Numbered from the stretch's first letter, positions 21,326-33,192 are shown. The stretch is 64,000 nucleotides of DNA from Paraconiothyrium sp. Pb-2020 (GCA_022419385.1 JAJUBI010000001.1:5890001-5954000), one strand, 5' to 3'. The notes: generated by a model from the sequence alone, not told the origin. Program-made: numbers and translations.

Positions 21326-24172
21326 ATGGCGAAGCTGGCTTTCCTGCTGGCTTTGGTCCAGAGTACACACATTCATGGCCTACCCGCGCGCGAAAAGCCA
21401 CACCACGCGCATGATGTTAGTGAACGTGCCATTACACTCTCATCGGATCTTGAAGTCACCACGAGTTATAGTCTGGTTGTGACCAGCTTGCAATCCGCGA
21501 GTGTGACGGAATCGCCTTCAATCACCGGTGTAAGTATTTCCGATGTTGGTATGTCTCCTTTACTAAACAATCAACAGGTCATTGCGACGGGTCTGCCAGA
21601 CCCAGGCTTCTCTTTTAACCCCATTAAAACCCCTAGCTACTACCCGTCCAATACTCTTGCGCCCATAGATGGAACACTGAAGCCAGGGCCAACCACCCCC
21701 CTGAACGATGTCCAAGGCAACGTGTTCGTCCCTATGGCCACAGACGCACCTCCACAACAGGTTACCTCGCGCGATGATCACCCTATTAAGAAGATCAACA
21801 TTGTGGATGGAGATGTCCCAGTCTATACCAATAAGTTCTATGCAAATCTGTTCCTAGGAGAACAAAACTTCCCTGTCTGGACGCATCCGTACTCGCTAGC
21901 ATGGGCCAAGGGCACTGGCGATACTTGGGGTATGTCTGTGAGCCACATTGAGCGATCGCAGTTCGCCTGGGGCGATCAAACTCCGCCACGGTACTGGATC
22001 GCACCGATCGGCATCCAACATATCGTGATGTCGGCGAAGGAGCTAGGAACTAGCACTGTTCTGTCTACCGAAGAGCTGACGGGTTTCTCTGTATATGCTA
22101 ACCTGGCTCCCTCGGTCAACTCGGACCCTGTCATCTCGTTCCCTCTTGTACAAGGAATGGGCTTCGTGACCGGCTTATACAACAGCGCGAAACCGCAACT
22201 CAACTCCGGTGTCTTCTTTCGCACACTTGACTACGTGGAGCAACTGAACGGTATCACATACAAGTACCAGATCACACTTGAGGATGGATCTCACTGGCTT
22301 CTCTACGCTACGCCGGTGGGTTCGCTCGGCGCACCCCCTTTTACTCTGGTGGACAACCATCTCATTGAGGGGCCGGACGGATTCATCGGCTCGATACAGA
22401 TCGCCAAGAACCCTGCGGATACAGATGGAGAAACAATCTACGACTCTACTGCAGGTGCATTTGCAACCAATACTACTATTTCTGGTACTGTCAACGCCGC
22501 GTTCGGCAGCTATACGCTCGACTGGGGCAAGAGCGGCGTGCAGAATCAGACTTTGCTCATGTTCGCTCTTCCGCACCACGTGGAGTCTTTCGACCAAGCT
22601 TCGAAAGATGCCTTGACCGACATCGAGCTTGTTACAACCACCAAAGGCTATGCCAGAGCTGTTGTTGCCGACAAGATCACCATGGTCGAGCCTGAACTCC
22701 CAGCCTCGATCGGATTCGCCCCATGGGTCCCTGACCAGGACAGTGGAAATAGTGGCAGCGAAAATACCGAGCTCAGCGACGACGCCCGCATCATGGTGCA
22801 GAACTCAGGCGCCGTCGAGCTAGGCCAGAACTTCACCGCCCAAACGAGTCTCGACAGTATGTACTACAGCGGCAAAGGCCTCGCCAAGTTCGCAGGCATA
22901 ATCTACACCGTGCAGACCCTAGGCAAAGACACCGAGCTCGCCGCCGCCGGCCTCGTAAAACTAAAAGACGCCTTCAACGTCTTCGTAAACAACACCCAAC
23001 CACTCCCCCTCGTCTACGACACCGTCTGGAAAGGCGTAGTCTCCTCGGGCTCCTACGGCGGCGACCTCGGCCTCGACTTCGGCAACACCCTCTACAACGA
23101 CCACCACTTCCACTTCGGCTACTTCGTCTACACCGCGGCTGTGATTGGGCATCTCGATCCCGCATGGCTCGACCAAGGCTCAAACAAAGCCTGGGTCAAC
23201 ATGCTCGTGCGCGACTTCGCAAACCCCGTCTCCACCGACCCCTTCTTCCCCTTCGCCCGCTCCTTCGACTGGTTCCACTGCCACTCCTGGGCGAAGGGCC
23301 TCTTCGACTCGGGCGACGGCAAAGATCAGGAGTCCACCTCGGAAGACACATTCGCGACCTACGCGCTCAAAATGTGGGGCACCACCACCGGCGACGCCTA
23401 CATGACGGGCCGCGCGAATCTCCAGTTGGCATGCCAGAAGCGCTCGCTGCGAAACTACTTCCTCCTCCAGAGCGACAACCAAGTGCAACCGTCCGAGTTC
23501 CTGCCCAACAAAGTAACGGGGATCCTGTTCGAGAACAAAGTCGATCACACGACGTACTTTGGCGGCAATCCAGAGTTCATACAGGGCATTCATATGATTC
23601 CGCTTAATCCTTCGTCGGCGTACACCCGGGGCAGAACGTTTGTGCAAGAAGAATGGGACACGTATTTCAGCGATGGACGCGCGGACACCGTCGAAGGCGG
23701 GTGGAGGGGCATCCTGCACGCGAACCAGATCCTGATCGATCCGTTTGCGGCGCTGGAGTTCTTCTCGGATCCGAACTTCGACATGAGCTATTTGGACGGG
23801 GGCGCGAGTCGGACGTTTTATCTGGCGTATGCGGCGGCGATGGCGGGCGGTGCGAGCGGGGGTGTGGCGAACGTCACTGAAGCGTCTGTGGGTAAGGCGT
23901 CTGGGAAGACGATGAAGCCGGCGCAGGTTGCAAAGATTCAGACGCAGAGTGTGGACCAGGGCTATGAAGAGCCTGGGGCTGGGGACGACTGGGAGTGGGA
24001 TTATGATGACGGTGGCGAGGCTTCCAATGGAAGCAACAGCACAGATGGAGACTCGTCAGGGGATGAAGCCACTGACTCCGACACCCAGACGGACGCTGAT
24101 ACGGACGAGACAGACGAAGATGCAGACTCTGACGACGGTTACGAGTGGGTGTATGAGCGGCAAAAGCATTGA
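21326..24172 (+). CDS. Endo-1,3-beta-glucanase, GH81 (Engl1/Acf2 family), secreted
   Basis: Hydrolyses internal bonds of wall 1,3-beta-glucan, typically during cell separation or autolysis. One intron at 21530-21577 (48 nt, donor GTAAGT, branch TACTAAAC, acceptor AACAG); 932 residues after splicing. Signal peptide MAKLAFLLALVQSTHIHG. A Ser/Thr-rich leader runs to about residue 130. The GH81 beta-sandwich domain starts near VPVYTNKFYANLFLGEQ. The catalytic (alpha/alpha)6 part includes DFGNTLYNDHHFHFGYFVY, RSFDWFHCHSWAKGLFDSG and GKDQESTSEDTFATYALKMW, where the acidic catalytic residues lie. An unusual acidic extension of about 60 residues ends the protein. The intron is stopless and in phase, so unspliced mRNA would still be translated with 16 extra residues. 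Confidence 0.94.
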   Translation: MAKLAFLLALVQSTHIHGLPAREKPHHAHDVSERAITLSSDLEVTTSYSLVVTSLQSASVTESPSITGVSISDVGMSPLLNNQQVIATGLPDPGFSFNPIKTPSYYPSNTLAPIDGTLKPGPTTPLNDVQGNVFVPMATDAPPQQVTSRDDHPIKKINIVDGDVPVYTNKFYANLFLGEQNFPVWTHPYSLAWAKGTGDTWGMSVSHIERSQFAWGDQTPPRYWIAPIGIQHIVMSAKELGTSTVLSTEELTGFSVYANLAPSVNSDPVISFPLVQGMGFVTGLYNSAKPQLNSGVFFRTLDYVEQLNGITYKYQITLEDGSHWLLYATPVGSLGAPPFTLVDNHLIEGPDGFIGSIQIAKNPADTDGETIYDSTAGAFATNTTISGTVNAAFGSYTLDWGKSGVQNQTLLMFALPHHVESFDQASKDALTDIELVTTTKGYARAVVADKITMVEPELPASIGFAPWVPDQDSGNSGSENTELSDDARIMVQNSGAVELGQNFTAQTSLDSMYYSGKGLAKFAGIIYTVQTLGKDTELAAAGLVKLKDAFNVFVNNTQPLPLVYDTVWKGVVSSGSYGGDLGLDFGNTLYNDHHFHFGYFVYTAAVIGHLDPAWLDQGSNKAWVNMLVRDFANPVSTDPFFPFARSFDWFHCHSWAKGLFDSGDGKDQESTSEDTFATYALKMWGTTTGDAYMTGRANLQLACQKRSLRNYFLLQSDNQVQPSEFLPNKVTGILFENKVDHTTYFGGNPEFIQGIHMIPLNPSSAYTRGRTFVQEEWDTYFSDGRADTVEGGWRGILHANQILIDPFAALEFFSDPNFDMSYLDGGASRTFYLAYAAAMAGGASGGVANVTEASVGKASGKTMKPAQVAKIQTQSVDQGYEEPGAGDDWEWDYDDGGEASNGSNSTDGDSSGDEATDSDTQTDADTDETDEDADSDDGYEWVYERQKH

Positions 24173-24729
24173 TGCGAGCAAGTGCTTGCTCAGAGGTCAG
24201 ACGAACGCTCTTTTCGTGTACCTACGATTGGCAATGGCTGGGACGCCATCGGGGATGTTGCACATATATTTCTATTGTCGATATATTTCACATTCAGGCT
24301 TGATACCCTGCGTCGTAGATGAACATGATCCTGGTACTTACGGAAAGGTCTAAGTGATGAAAGGGTCACAGTGACTGCTTGGTGCGTTGTGCGCATGCAT
24401 CAAATACAAATTGCGTTCAGGCAATGAGGTGTATATGTCTACTATTGAAAGAGGCCGAGGCGTTCTAATTTGAAAATATCCCAGTCCACATATCGAAGCT
24501 GGGTGCCGACTGCTACATCGTAAGACATGTGAATCAAGTAGCATATATGTGATCCTGTATCCGAGATAACATCATGTCCTATCCATCGAACATGATCGCC
24601 AAAGCTGCAGACCAACAGAAAGGGCTGTTCGTTGAATGCTCATGGCACCCATGCTCCAACCTACGTAGAGGACAGCCTTAGGATATCCGGTACATCATAG
24701 CCTCCAGTCCAGGCTCGCCCACCATCTTC
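24173..24729. other. Intergenic, convergent 3' ends
   Basis: A 557-base gap between convergent genes. Nothing beyond presumed 3' UTRs was seen. Confidence 0.5.
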
Positions 24730-26601
24730 TTACTGCGTCTCAATCAAACTCTCCAAATAGTCATCCAGCTGTATAACCTTGAACTTCTCCCCCCACTTCG
24801 CTCTAAACTTTTTATTCTTATACCCCGCGCTCATCTGCTGTTTCCAGCTAACAAGCTCGACGACCCATCCCTTCTTCAGCGCCCTTTCCACATTCGCCAA
24901 AAACCCATCAGAGTGCTCCGCCGCGTTCCCGTCGCCAGTAGCAAGCACCATAGTCGTCGGGACCTCGGTGTCGAGCACGCTCTGGCACATCTTCAAGTGC
25001 AGAATCTCGTCGACGCCCTGTTCGACCCATTTCGGGGCCGAGAGGGTGGCAGGTGCAGCAGGACCCGTTTCAGAGTCGCTGCCGCTGCCGGAGCGCAGCT
25101 GGGTGGCTTTGGTCCAGCCGAGCCGCTCAACGTCTTTGAAGAATTTCTTGCGGTCGCTGTCTTCACGACGGATGAAAACCTGCTCTTGGATGAGGTTCTC
25201 GTAACCGACGGCTTTGGAGGTCGCGGCGAGCTTAGTTACGTGCGGCAGGGGGTTAGCCTCGCGCTGGGAACTGGCGTATATGCGTTTGGCGACGGGGCGG
25301 CGGCGCTCCATGAGTAGGGCGAGCGTGTCGAAGGACAAGTCGAGCGGCTGGTACTGTCCACACTCTCTAAGTATGTTTTTGAACCCTATCATAATGTTTG
25401 ACGCATCTACAAAGCAATGAACACCTCGCACCGCTGTCTCCTCAGTATTTAGAGGCATAGGTGCCAGGAGATGCTGTGAATCTTCCGGAAAATTAGCCAG
25501 AAGTTGATTGAGAAATTGGAAATGTCGCTCTATACGTGGCTTGATGGTCAAGCCTGTGGGGCCTCCTCTAGGTGTGACCGGAAACTGAGTGGGAGTCGCA
25601 AAAGAGTTCGGCGACTGAAGTTGGTAAGGGCTTCGAAAAGCTGATCCTGCATCCGTTCCGACACTAGGTTCGAGTCGAGAAAACACCACAGGCTGTGGCG
25701 CTGATGTAGCATGAGCTTGTGCTGTGCTCACATGTATTCTAGGAGCACTCGCGGGCAGAATCGTGCGAGGAACAAGGCCTTGATTTAAGCGTACAGAAGG
25801 AGGAACTTGTGGCTGAAGGCCATAGCTCTCCTGGGCTTGATGTAAAGAGGGTCGGCTCTGGGCTTGCGTGACCGAAGATTTGATGAGGCCATCAATCGGA
25901 GCACCTGGATGCGTGAATGGACCATTACTTGGCGTAAAGGGCTGCGCCAGTGAGCTCAGACGCTGGGGAACGCGAATAGAAGCAGGATCTGTCGAATTAA
26001 CCGGAAAGTTCGAAACTCTTGTGGGCGGTTGCGGCTTGACAGCTTGAGACTGTGCCTCATGTGGGTTAGGAGTAGCTGGTCGGATCTTTGCACCAACATT
26101 GGATCGAGTACGAGGCTGATTTGTCGGCTGGTAATTGGAAGTAAGTGCTTCCGGAGCAAGTGACGCTTTAAGCGCCCTGCGCGCCTCTTTCCGTTCTTTC
26201 TTCGCAGCTTTCTTGCGCTCTTTCTTTTGCTCCTTAACCGTCATCCCTGCCAGTGGGCTATCCGGGTCACCAATGCTAGCAGCATCGGCTTGTCCATTTG
26301 TAAGAGCATCGTCAGAGCTGATTGGGCCTTCCGAATCCAAGGGACTGGCGGGTGCCAGCGGCTCCGGTCTCGAAATGCCTAATTCGTCGAACAACTTTGT
26401 GAAGTCGCCAAGTCGCGGAATATGCGTATCTAGAGGTGGTTGCGCGATCGGCCCGGAGGCGGACTTTAAGTCAGGCGTGCCAACAGTTGGCTTGACGGGA
26501 GATGCGACCGACAGCGTAGGGGACGCAGCGTCATAATCCGACTCTATCAAATCTATCACGGCATTGAAACCCCAGCCTGTATCGATGGGTTGTGGTAGCA
26601 T
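24730..26601 (-). CDS. NYN-domain (PIN-like) putative ribonuclease
   Basis: Intronless, 623 residues. The C-terminal third (about 390-620) is a NYN/PIN-like nuclease fold: strand plus acidic residue VHCFVDASNIMIGF (Asp near 398), then a central GVDEILHLKM with another acidic residue, then VLATGDGNAAEHSDGF, the usual metal-binding triad of LabA/MARF1-type NYN domains. The N-terminal 380 residues are disordered and Pro/Ser/Gln-rich, with a highly basic coil (KEQKKERKKAAKKERKEARR, near residues 123-142) that may bind RNA. The RNA target is unknown. Divergent from the mitochondrial carrier gene with a 723-base shared upstream region. Confident for the domain, not for activity. Confidence 0.88.
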   Translation of the reverse strand: MLPQPIDTGWGFNAVIDLIESDYDAASPTLSVASPVKPTVGTPDLKSASGPIAQPPLDTHIPRLGDFTKLFDELGISRPEPLAPASPLDSEGPISSDDALTNGQADAASIGDPDSPLAGMTVKEQKKERKKAAKKERKEARRALKASLAPEALTSNYQPTNQPRTRSNVGAKIRPATPNPHEAQSQAVKPQPPTRVSNFPVNSTDPASIRVPQRLSSLAQPFTPSNGPFTHPGAPIDGLIKSSVTQAQSRPSLHQAQESYGLQPQVPPSVRLNQGLVPRTILPASAPRIHVSTAQAHATSAPQPVVFSRLEPSVGTDAGSAFRSPYQLQSPNSFATPTQFPVTPRGGPTGLTIKPRIERHFQFLNQLLANFPEDSQHLLAPMPLNTEETAVRGVHCFVDASNIMIGFKNILRECGQYQPLDLSFDTLALLMERRRPVAKRIYASSQREANPLPHVTKLAATSKAVGYENLIQEQVFIRREDSDRKKFFKDVERLGWTKATQLRSGSGSDSETGPAAPATLSAPKWVEQGVDEILHLKMCQSVLDTEVPTTMVLATGDGNAAEHSDGFLANVERALKKGWVVELVSWKQQMSAGYKNKKFRAKWGEKFKVIQLDDYLESLIETQ

Positions 26602-27324
26602 TACAGTCGCAACGCAAGCGTTAGGAAGGTATTGTTGTGGTCTGTGTATCTTGGGGAAACTGAAGTCCGTGGATGTCGCGGAGACTTTCGTGGATGGTGG
26701 GTGGCAAGGCTAGAGCGGTAGAGGAGCTGGGCATGGTAAGTGAGAGCAGGAGTGAGTGAGTATTGGAAACGAGCATACTGGATATGGCGTCAATCAATGG
26801 CTTCAATCTCTCCGGCATGGTCAACCACGGTTGTGATTCCAATGGGGCTGCAACGTGTTCTCCCAGGTAACAACAGATAACGTAGGTAGAAACCAAGGTT
26901 CGAAACTCAGGACATGGAATGAAAGGTAGGCGACTTCTAGGGGAGCGGTGTCGAGGTCGAGGTAGTCGGAGTTGCGGGTGGCGGCGGGCGTGGGGCGTCA
27001 GCTGTATTCGACATTGGGCGCAGATCGGTCATCTGTGGGCCAATGATTCACCACGTCGAAACATTGTCATGCGCCACCTATCACGACGGCGCACCTAGAC
27101 TACACTACACGTGCCGTCACCGTGAAGATTTGCATTCCTTAGCAAACCGAGGCCACGTTCAGACCCGTTTCTAGACTTCCTATATCATGACATGTTCATT
27201 CCTCAGACCTGCAATCGGCATGCCTTCCTCAAGCCTCGGATAGCCACTGCCCCACCGTGAAACGCCGCTCCGTTGCCCTCTCAACTACCATCTGCCCCGC
27301 CCACACTTCTCTAAGGCACCAAAC
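26602..27324. other. Shared upstream region of divergent genes
   Basis: 723 bases between the NYN gene (minus) and the mitochondrial carrier (plus), so both promoters must lie here. No clear TATA box. Confidence 0.5.
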
Positions 27325-28322
27325 ATGTCTGCAGAGTTCTGGGCCGGCTACATCTCAGGTGCTGCAGGCATCCTCATCGGGAACCCCTTGGACCTCGTGA
27401 AAACGCGTCTGCAAGCAGGGAATGCAGCGCCCATTGCCGAACCCGTGACTGCTGTTGTTACAGGCCCCGCTGCTGCTGCTACTCTGAATCCACCATGGAG
27501 CTTCAGACAGCACTTTGATCGCGCGGGAACACTGGTCAAGGGTGAGAATTGGATTCTTCTTTTGTGTATCGTGTAACCACAGGTTCTGATCTGCGATGTG
27601 TTAGCATAGGCACTACAGCGCCCCTCCTCGGCTACGGCGCTCTAAACGCGATCCTGTTCGTAACCTATAACCGCACCCTCACAGCGCTCCACGATACTCC
27701 AGAGGTCCCCGCTTCTTTCGCAAAGGTTTGGTGTGCTGGTGCCGCCGGAGGACTCGCATCCTTTGTGGTCAGCGCGCCAACAGAGTTGATCAAATGCCGC
27801 GCCCAAGTCGCAACCGATCCTGCTACCAGTTCATGGACGGTAGCTAGGGATGTTTGGAAGCGAGAAGGACTACGTGGGCTTTACTACGGCGGCGGTATAA
27901 CGAGCATACGTGATGCGTTTGGGTATGGGTGGTACTTCTGGACGTATGAATGGAGCAAGCAAGCCGTGAGCTCGCCGACAGACACGGACAGAGAGACAGC
28001 TATCAAAGTGCTTCTCTGCGGCGGATTGGCAGGCGTAGTGACTTGGGCGTCCATCTTCCCACTTGATGTTATCAAGACACGCGTCCAGACCCAGCTGTTG
28101 AACGCACCGCCGCATGGGGAAGGCGAGAGGGAAGCGTTGCTGCATCGCGAGACGCATGGCAGACGACTAAGTACATTTGAGGTGGCTCGAAAAGCCTACC
28201 AAGCCGAAGGAGCGGGAGTCTTTTTTCGAGGGCTCGGCATCTGTAGTATACGCGCCTTTGTTGTTAACGCGGTCCAGTGGGCTGTATACGAATGGATGAT
28301 GCGCCTGTTACGGCAACCTTGA
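27325..28322 (+). CDS. Mitochondrial carrier (SLC25 family)
   Basis: Inner mitochondrial membrane solute carrier. Exons 27325-27541 and 27610-28322 with a 68-nt intron; 309 residues, normal for the family. All three signature motifs are visible: PLDLVKTRLQ (near residue 22), PTELIKCRAQ and PLDVIKTRVQ, each at the end of an odd-numbered helix, and each repeat is followed by a glycine-rich matrix-helix segment (GLRGLYYGGGITSIRD, GVFFRGLGICSIRA). PTELIK in repeat 2 recalls the basic amino-acid/carnitine-like subgroup (Ort1/Ymc/Crc1), but I cannot assign a substrate. Splicing gives the uninterrupted LVKGTTAPLLGYGALNAI. Confidence 0.92.
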
Positions 28323-28722
28323 ATCTATCCTCGTCTTAGCGGGATGATGATACATGCAACCAGATGACCAGAAACTGTCCTCACACCAAGCACACCAGCA
28401 CCACAATGCGTGCAATGAACCATGTCGTCCCGTTCATCCAGGTACGTTCCTTAAGTCCACGATTTCTCAATCTAAAGTACAATATGAAAGTGGTATGAAA
28501 TTTTCCCAGCCAGCCACTGAAATCGTCCGCCATGCATAACCCATACCAAATTACCACCGAAATGTCCGATCTCTCAGACAGATGCTGCGTACGAGGAATA
28601 AATGACCCTGTTTGTGTGGATAGCTTTGTACAAGCTAAGCTGTGAACAAGGAGTCATGTACGTTGAGACTAGCGGACTAACCTCGAGCATAAATAGGAAG
28701 GCGACCTGTTTTTGAAGCGCCT
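28323..28722. other. Intergenic, convergent 3' ends
   Basis: A 400-base gap between convergent genes; only presumed 3' UTR sequence seen. Confidence 0.5.
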
Positions 28723-30406
28723 TTACATGATCTGGTCCTGGGTGAGGCCTGCGGTTGCCTCAGTGCCCTCCATGGCGTCGCCGTTGCTCTGGTTGGAGTA
28801 GCGGACATAGGTCAGTCCAAGGGGCCTACCGCCATACTGGTAGCCGGTAAACTTCTCTGTATGGTGTGTCAGTGACTGAGACGGTATACGGTACTATTGT
28901 ATGACTCACGAATAGCGGTCTCTGCATCGGAAGCCTTCTCGAACTCAACCACACCAGTGCCGCGAGAACGTCCGTTGGGCTCGTATTGAATCTCGGCACG
29001 CTTGACAGAGCCAATGGTGGTGAACAGCTCGACAAGATCCTCATTGCTTGTAGACCAGGGCAGGTTGCGGACGTAGATCAGGTTGCTAGGGTCTCCTCCC
29101 GAGGTAGCGTAGTCGGTGAAGGGGTTAGGTGGGTTGGCGGCACCACCATCAGCAGCGAAGCCTTGACCACCGCCATAACCACCAGCGCCTCCAGCAAAGC
29201 CGCCACGACCGCCTCCGAAGCCGCCTCCAAAGCCGCCACGACCGCCGAAACCGCCGCGACCGCCGAAGCCACCGCCGAAGCCACCACGGCCGCCGAAGCC
29301 GCCACGGCCACCGCCATATCCGCCAGCTGGACCAGCAAAGCGGTCCTCGCGCACTTCGAGATTACGGCCTTGCCACTCATACCCGTTGAACTGTGTAATG
29401 GCATTTCGAGCATCTTCGGGAGTGTCGAATGCGACGATACCGGAGCCCTTGGGGCGGCCGTCTTGGGCGAGGTGAACGTCAGCGCGGATAACAGATCCAG
29501 TGACGGCAGCTTGTCGGAAGAGATCCTTCAGGTCTTGCCAACCTACGTTGTACGGTAGCTGGGAACGAATTAGCTCAAGAGTCCTATACGTGCATGTAGT
29601 TTGCTCACATTAGCCACGTAGACCTGGCGACCGCCGCCTCCCTGGGGCGATCCGCCAAAATTGCCTGCTCCGTAGGGTGCTCCGCCGAATCCGTGGCCTG
29701 GGCCGCCGGGGTGGCCGCCTGCGAAGTTTCCACGAGTGGTGCTGGGGTTGCTGAATCGAGGCTCGGCCTCACGGTCTTCGCGAACGTATACGAGACGTCC
29801 CATCAAGTTCTGGTTGCTGAGCGTCGCCACGGCGTTCTGCGCCTGCTCCCGAGTTGCATATTCCACGATGCCACAGCCCTACACCCAAGCAAAAGCCAGT
29901 CAACCTCCATCCAGCGCACAAGCCAACCATCAGACCATTACCTTTGACATTCCATTCGGCAGCAGAAGTACGTCTGCGAATAAGACCTCACCGGCTGGAG
30001 CGCGTTAGCAATTGCGCACCCCCAAACACGCGACGCGACCCGTACCCTGTCTCATGAAGTCTTTCAAGTGATGCCACTTGACATCGTACGAGAGGTTGCC
30101 CACATAGACACGACGGTCCTGCTGGGACGAATCTCGAATGCTCTGCATCATCGTCTCCTTGCTGGCAGGGTCTACAGACCGCGACTGGCCTCCGCGACTA
30201 GATCCGTACGATTGATAACCTCCTGCGCCTCCACCACCAACGGGGGAACGCGAGCGACGGTCGTTGCGGCGATAGTCGTCGCGGCTGCGAGAGCGGCTGC
30301 GCGGGGAATAGGAGCGTCGAGAGCGACGAGGTGAGCGAGAGCGACGCCGGGGAGAGCGATCGCGGGCTGAATCGCGCTGGTCGTAGGTGTCAGTTTCGTA
30401 CGACAT
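28723..30406 (-). CDS. Gbp2/Hrb1-like SR-type RNA-binding protein, three RRMs
   Basis: Nuclear shuttling RNA-binding protein related to yeast Gbp2/Hrb1, which couple transcription and splicing surveillance to mRNA export. Exons 30046-30406, 29942-29994, 29609-29878, 28910-29558, 28723-28856; 488 residues. Order: Arg/Ser-rich N-terminus (residues 13-60, several RSRS and RRSRSP), RRM1 with RNP2 VYVGNL and RNP1 KGCGIVEY, a Gly-rich spacer, RRM2 (VYVANL, KGSGIVAF), a long GGF/GRGGF repeat region, RRM3 (IYVRNL, RGTGVVEF), and a short acidic tail ending TQDQIM. All four introns are needed to complete the RRMs. In Gbp2/Hrb1 the third RRM is atypical and binds THO; here its RNPs look canonical, so it may behave differently. 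Confidence 0.92.
29190..29345 (-). repeat. GGF/GRGGF-coding tandem repeat
   Basis: A run of short near-identical units (GRGGF and GGGF) encodes a glycine-rich, arginine-spaced linker between RRM2 and RRM3. The DNA is repetitive enough for copy number to vary between strains. Confidence 0.8.
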
Positions 30407-33192
30407 GGTCGCGACTGCTATGACGGGGATGGGAATGAATAAGGGCCGCGATGTGCGGAGAGGGCGGGGAAAGAGGTGTGACGCGATTTGATGGAATCGG
30501 CGTGCAGTTGGCGGTCGACGAGGTCGTGGAGCTGGTCGTCAGCACAAGCGCCCGGCTTGGCTCGCTCGCTCGCCCCGGGAACTGGTCACGTGCGGGGGCC
30601 ACGCTGCTGCCTGCAAACGGCGACACCACCGCGCCGCATGCCCCAGGCATCGCAACGGCAGCATGCTTCGCGCCAAAGCATGCCGAGTGGCAGCCCGCAG
30701 TGGAATTGGGAAGGGAAAAGGGGGAGGACTCACCGCAGCAGGTCGATAGGAGTCAGTGTCCGGGTCTTGCCAACTGGTCAGCTTGAAGTCGAGGTATGGG
30801 TGGAGTAAGAGGAAAGTGGTGGAGTGAGGAGAGGAGAGGGGAAGCTGTAGAAGCCGGGGCACCTACCCATTTCTTCGTTGAGCAACAGCGACCGCGGCGT
30901 GGAACAAGGGAGCTCGCCGCTCTGTGAGGTGTGCGTGCTTAGACCGAGTCCAGCGCGCCAGCTGAACGGGCGGGCCTGATGCGTCTGGGTGCAAGCGCTG
31001 CAGCGAGTCTGCCCTCCGCCTTCTTTTGCCTGCGCCGTCAGAGCCTCGATTGAGTGCGCGTCTACGGATGCAGCGGCCGCTAGCCAATGCGAAAGTCTGC
31101 GAGGCCCAGGATCCGGCCGGGTGGTCGAGCGACGCGGTAGGGTTGCAGGGAGGGCAATGGGGCTTCGGCGCGGGCAGACGAGCGTGATACGGGCGCTGGT
31201 GGGTCGGGTCGAGTCGAGCGGCGTGCGGGTGGTGCGGACTCTGCCTTGTCGATGGCCTTGACTTTGGTCGTTGCGTCGCTGGAGGGCGACGACGACCAGC
31301 GCGCCTCCCTCCCCCACCTGTTGAGCGGCTCGAGCCCCGTGCGCGCCGGGGATGGACCTCTCCCGCATTCCCCTAGGGCTGGCCTCTGCCCTACAAGCAG
31401 ACGTCGCCCACGTCGCCTCTGCCTCAACACGCCTTCGACGACAACTGCCCGCCACCGACAGCTCCGTCTGCCGACCGCGGGCCGTCCTGCAGCTCCAGCA
31501 GCTCCCGCGCTACGTTTCGCTCCTTCCCCCCGCCGGTGTGCTGCCTGCCCGAAACATGCCTCCCAAGCAGCCTCTTCGCACATGCATGCCCCACCATGCG
31601 AATTGTGCCGCTGCTGTGCCGCCGCAGATGCAATTTCTCCCCTCAGCCTGCTTTGCGAACCGCATTGGCTGGTTCCTTTTATGAGGGAATTTCCCTCTGC
31701 AGGCCACACTCGCCAATGACATCCGCGTGCCCACAGCCGACACCCTCAGCACGACTCTGCGAAGCCCACCAGCAGCTCGGAGCCGTGATCGAAGGACTCC
31801 AACTCTACCGCTCCAACACCATCCCCACTACCTTGTTGGTCGAGCCACCCCACGCCGGACATGTACACCGACAGAAGCCTTCATCCGTGAGCCTTTCACG
31901 CTACCTCATCGCATGCAGCCAAACTTTGCGGTATACACTGCCTCAACGGCTGCCGCTGCAGCTAAAACACAAGCAACCTTGCCCTTGGGCTGCGGAAACC
32001 GGTGTACAGACCCATCGCCGATGCAAGCCCGTGTGGAAGTATGGATATGCTCGGTTGAGCACCCTGCGTGCGGTCTTCGGTGCCGCAAAACCCGGTCCAC
32101 TTGGCTCGCATGTCGTGCTGTCCACCCTGATGCACGGGTGCCGCGACTGGAGATCGTGCCGTCCATTTGCAGAATCTCAGTGGGGGCAACTCGTTGCACA
32201 GCGTGCGCTCTCTCGCGAACAGCTGAGTTCCGTTGCACCAGGCGTTGACACCAAACGCTCATGCACCAGTTGACCCTTGTCCAATCGCGACTTGGCCCCA
32301 AGTTACCCAAGTGGGCCACGAACACTAATCGGTGAAAGTACTGCGCGGTATCATCAAAGCAGCAGTACTGGTTGATGAGCCACGCTTTCAGCTTGTGACG
32401 GAATGTCTTTGTTGCCGCGTCTTAGGATCATGCAATGCATGGAAGAGTTCCATGACCTTCTGCACATCTCGAATGCCTGCACCTCTAATCAACGCAGATC
32501 AAGTAGATCCACACTGCGATACCGAGATCGGAGCATTCAGGCTACATTCACAATGGGCCCACAGAGTCACGAACACCCTATTGTCCTTGACTGACTCGAA
32601 CTCCCGCTTATTATGCTCCATGCCTGACCCAAACAGCCTTATATCTTGCTGACGGATCTAGGAGGCAGTAAGCGTCGGTCGAACCACCTCTTCTGGGCCA
32701 CGGTGTCAGCTCTTACTGCATTGCGTATCAAAGACCTACACCGCTCCTCCAAAACTGCACATGCTATACGGCACGCAGTGGTACGTAGCAAAAACTACGA
32801 GACTTACTCTACCTCTCGTTCCCTGAAGCGTGGGTCTATGAGTCGTCGCTTCATTTGTTCTTACACCTCATGGCATAGCAGCTGTCCATGGTTCGACAAC
32901 CAACGTACAATATAGGCATGATCGCTTGTGTGTCAATATGATTGCCTGTGCAAGTTCAGGCTCAAGCGAGGTGTTGTTGGAGGCCTTGCACACATCCAAT
33001 GGGAATTATATAAGCTGGCACCAAGTGAGGCGCCGGGAATTCTATCACCACCAACTTGAACCCTGGAGCACGTCTTTCTAGCTCATTCTTAAGCACACTC
33101 TCACAGTCGAAGTATTGCTAACGAACATTGGGATTGCTCAAACATCAAATTTTCAATCATGATGTTGCCTTTGTGTTGCTGGAAACATCGCA

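Noticed and set aside
26870..26925. GGTTCGAAAC, a possible tRNA T-loop.
   Set aside because: The acceptor and anticodon arms do not pair at tRNA distances.
31536..32273. 245-codon plus-strand frame in the 5-kb gap.
   Set aside because: Cys/Pro/Arg-rich and alike in neighbouring frames; no conserved motif.
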